From Aplectana chamaeleonis (taxonomy: Eukaryota > Nematoda > Chromadorea > Rhabditida > Cosmocercidae): DNA of 64,000 nt. Below the pieces are notes generated by a model. It was not told where the DNA came from. It saw nothing but the letters and a program-made list of their open reading frames with translations, and ran no database searches. Numbering within the stretch: position 1 is the first letter of the stretch; each line of letters opens with the position of its first letter. Both the position numbers and the translations under genes were made by a program. The DNA lies in NCBI GenBank assembly GCA_029168955.1, contig JAPDOI010000441.1, positions 248,001 to 312,000 of the forward strand, in the 5' to 3' direction. Below, piece after piece: positions 63,323-64,000 of this stretch.

Positions 63323-64000
63323 GAATTGAATCAGCGAGATTTTCTCAATTTTTCATGCGAAATCTTAGCCTTTGTGTGGCGAAGAAAACAGATAGGAAAT
63401 CATGTATCTTGAGAGGAGTGCAACGCGTTTTGAGGAGTACGCGAAACTCTGGAGACACTTCCTCGCCAGTCTGACGAAACAATCAGCAGCTCCACTTCCG
63501 CATCATCTATGTTCGTCACTCAATTCAACCGCTCAGTCATTTTGATTCACTAACTTCGATAAACCAGTTTTATATATGTTGAACGTCTGAGCTTATCAAA
63601 ATCTGCTTCACAAAAACGTAAACATCAACGGACATATTTCATTTATTGAGAACAAAGGCATGGTGTTGGTCAACAAGGGAAACCACATCTAAAATGCGAG
63701 TGCTTTTTTCTCAACATGACAGGGATGGTAGAGCGAGAATAATAGCTTGCGTACATTACAGAAGGAAGGGGTCGTAAATAAGATGCCGGTAACAACCGAC
63801 GATCTACCGCTGGCTTCTTATGTTTTGCTTTTTTTATGCCACGTTTTTTATACCCTACGCCCTGCTATAAATGTCCGGCAGCCAGTTTTGCTCAGGAGAG
63901 TCCATACGGACAGCAACTATCGGATATACGGAAGGCAGTCAACACCGTCTTGTCAGAATAATCTGCCTCAGGAAGCTAGTGGACGTGAAAATTTTCTTGA
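63323..64000. other. End of window, nothing recognised
   Basis: AT-rich sequence with no exon, repeat partner or RNA gene recognised. Confidence 0.4.

Overview
This 64 kb window reads as a piece of a parasitic clade V (strongylid, hookworm-like) nematode genome. The evidence is short phase-consistent introns with TTTCAG-type acceptors, acceptor sites just upstream of start codons that look like spliced-leader trans-splice sites, an RTE retrotransposon of the strongylid type, and very low gene density in a sea of inverted-repeat DNA transposons. No prokaryotic-style operon, CRISPR array, rRNA or tRNA was found.

Layout. 0.5-3.8 kb: a terminal-inverted-repeat (TIR) element carrying two later insertions, a CR1-like LINE fragment and a palindromic TA element. 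4.4-7.0 kb: a run of short TIR elements (MITEs) and a 0.6 kb palindrome. 9.08-12.07 kb: a young RTE copy with a perfect 10-bp target duplication. 13.1-13.5 kb (+): the last two exons of a major facilitator transporter, tail to tail with a six-exon TatD-family nuclease gene (13.5-22.1 kb, -, TATDN3-like). 22-25 kb: MITEs and AT repeats. 25.4-25.6 kb (+): two apparent 5' exons of an unrecognised gene. 25.9-28.9 kb: a second RTE copy, broken by a stop codon and lacking its 3' end. 29-34 kb: inverted repeats and a second copy of the TIR element seen at 0.5-3.8 kb. 34.9-58.4 kb (-): a TRAIP/TRUL-1-like RING E3 ligase gene, assembled here from at least eleven exons, whose introns hold a PHD-finger LINE split by a hAT element, a second CR1-like LINE, nested MITEs and GC-rich repeats. 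58.5-61.4 kb: palindromes. 61.4-63.3 kb: a 1.9 kb minisatellite of 21-bp units. 63.3-64.0 kb: nothing recognised.

Function. The host genes recovered are a TatD-type metal-dependent hydrolase, a replisome ubiquitin ligase with an N-terminal RING-H2 and a C-terminal PCNA-binding-like motif, and the end of a membrane transporter. Apart from the convergent MFS/TatD pair, the sequence does not link them. Much of the rest is transposon-derived. Nested insertions and filled/empty-site comparisons inside the window give a relative chronology and indicate TTAA as the target of the commonest MITE group.

Limits. Exon models were built by eye from reading frame, splice consensus and remembered family sequence. 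The TRAIP-like gene is missing at least one internal exon. Repeat boundaries are accurate to a few bases where TIRs are clear and to tens of bases elsewhere.
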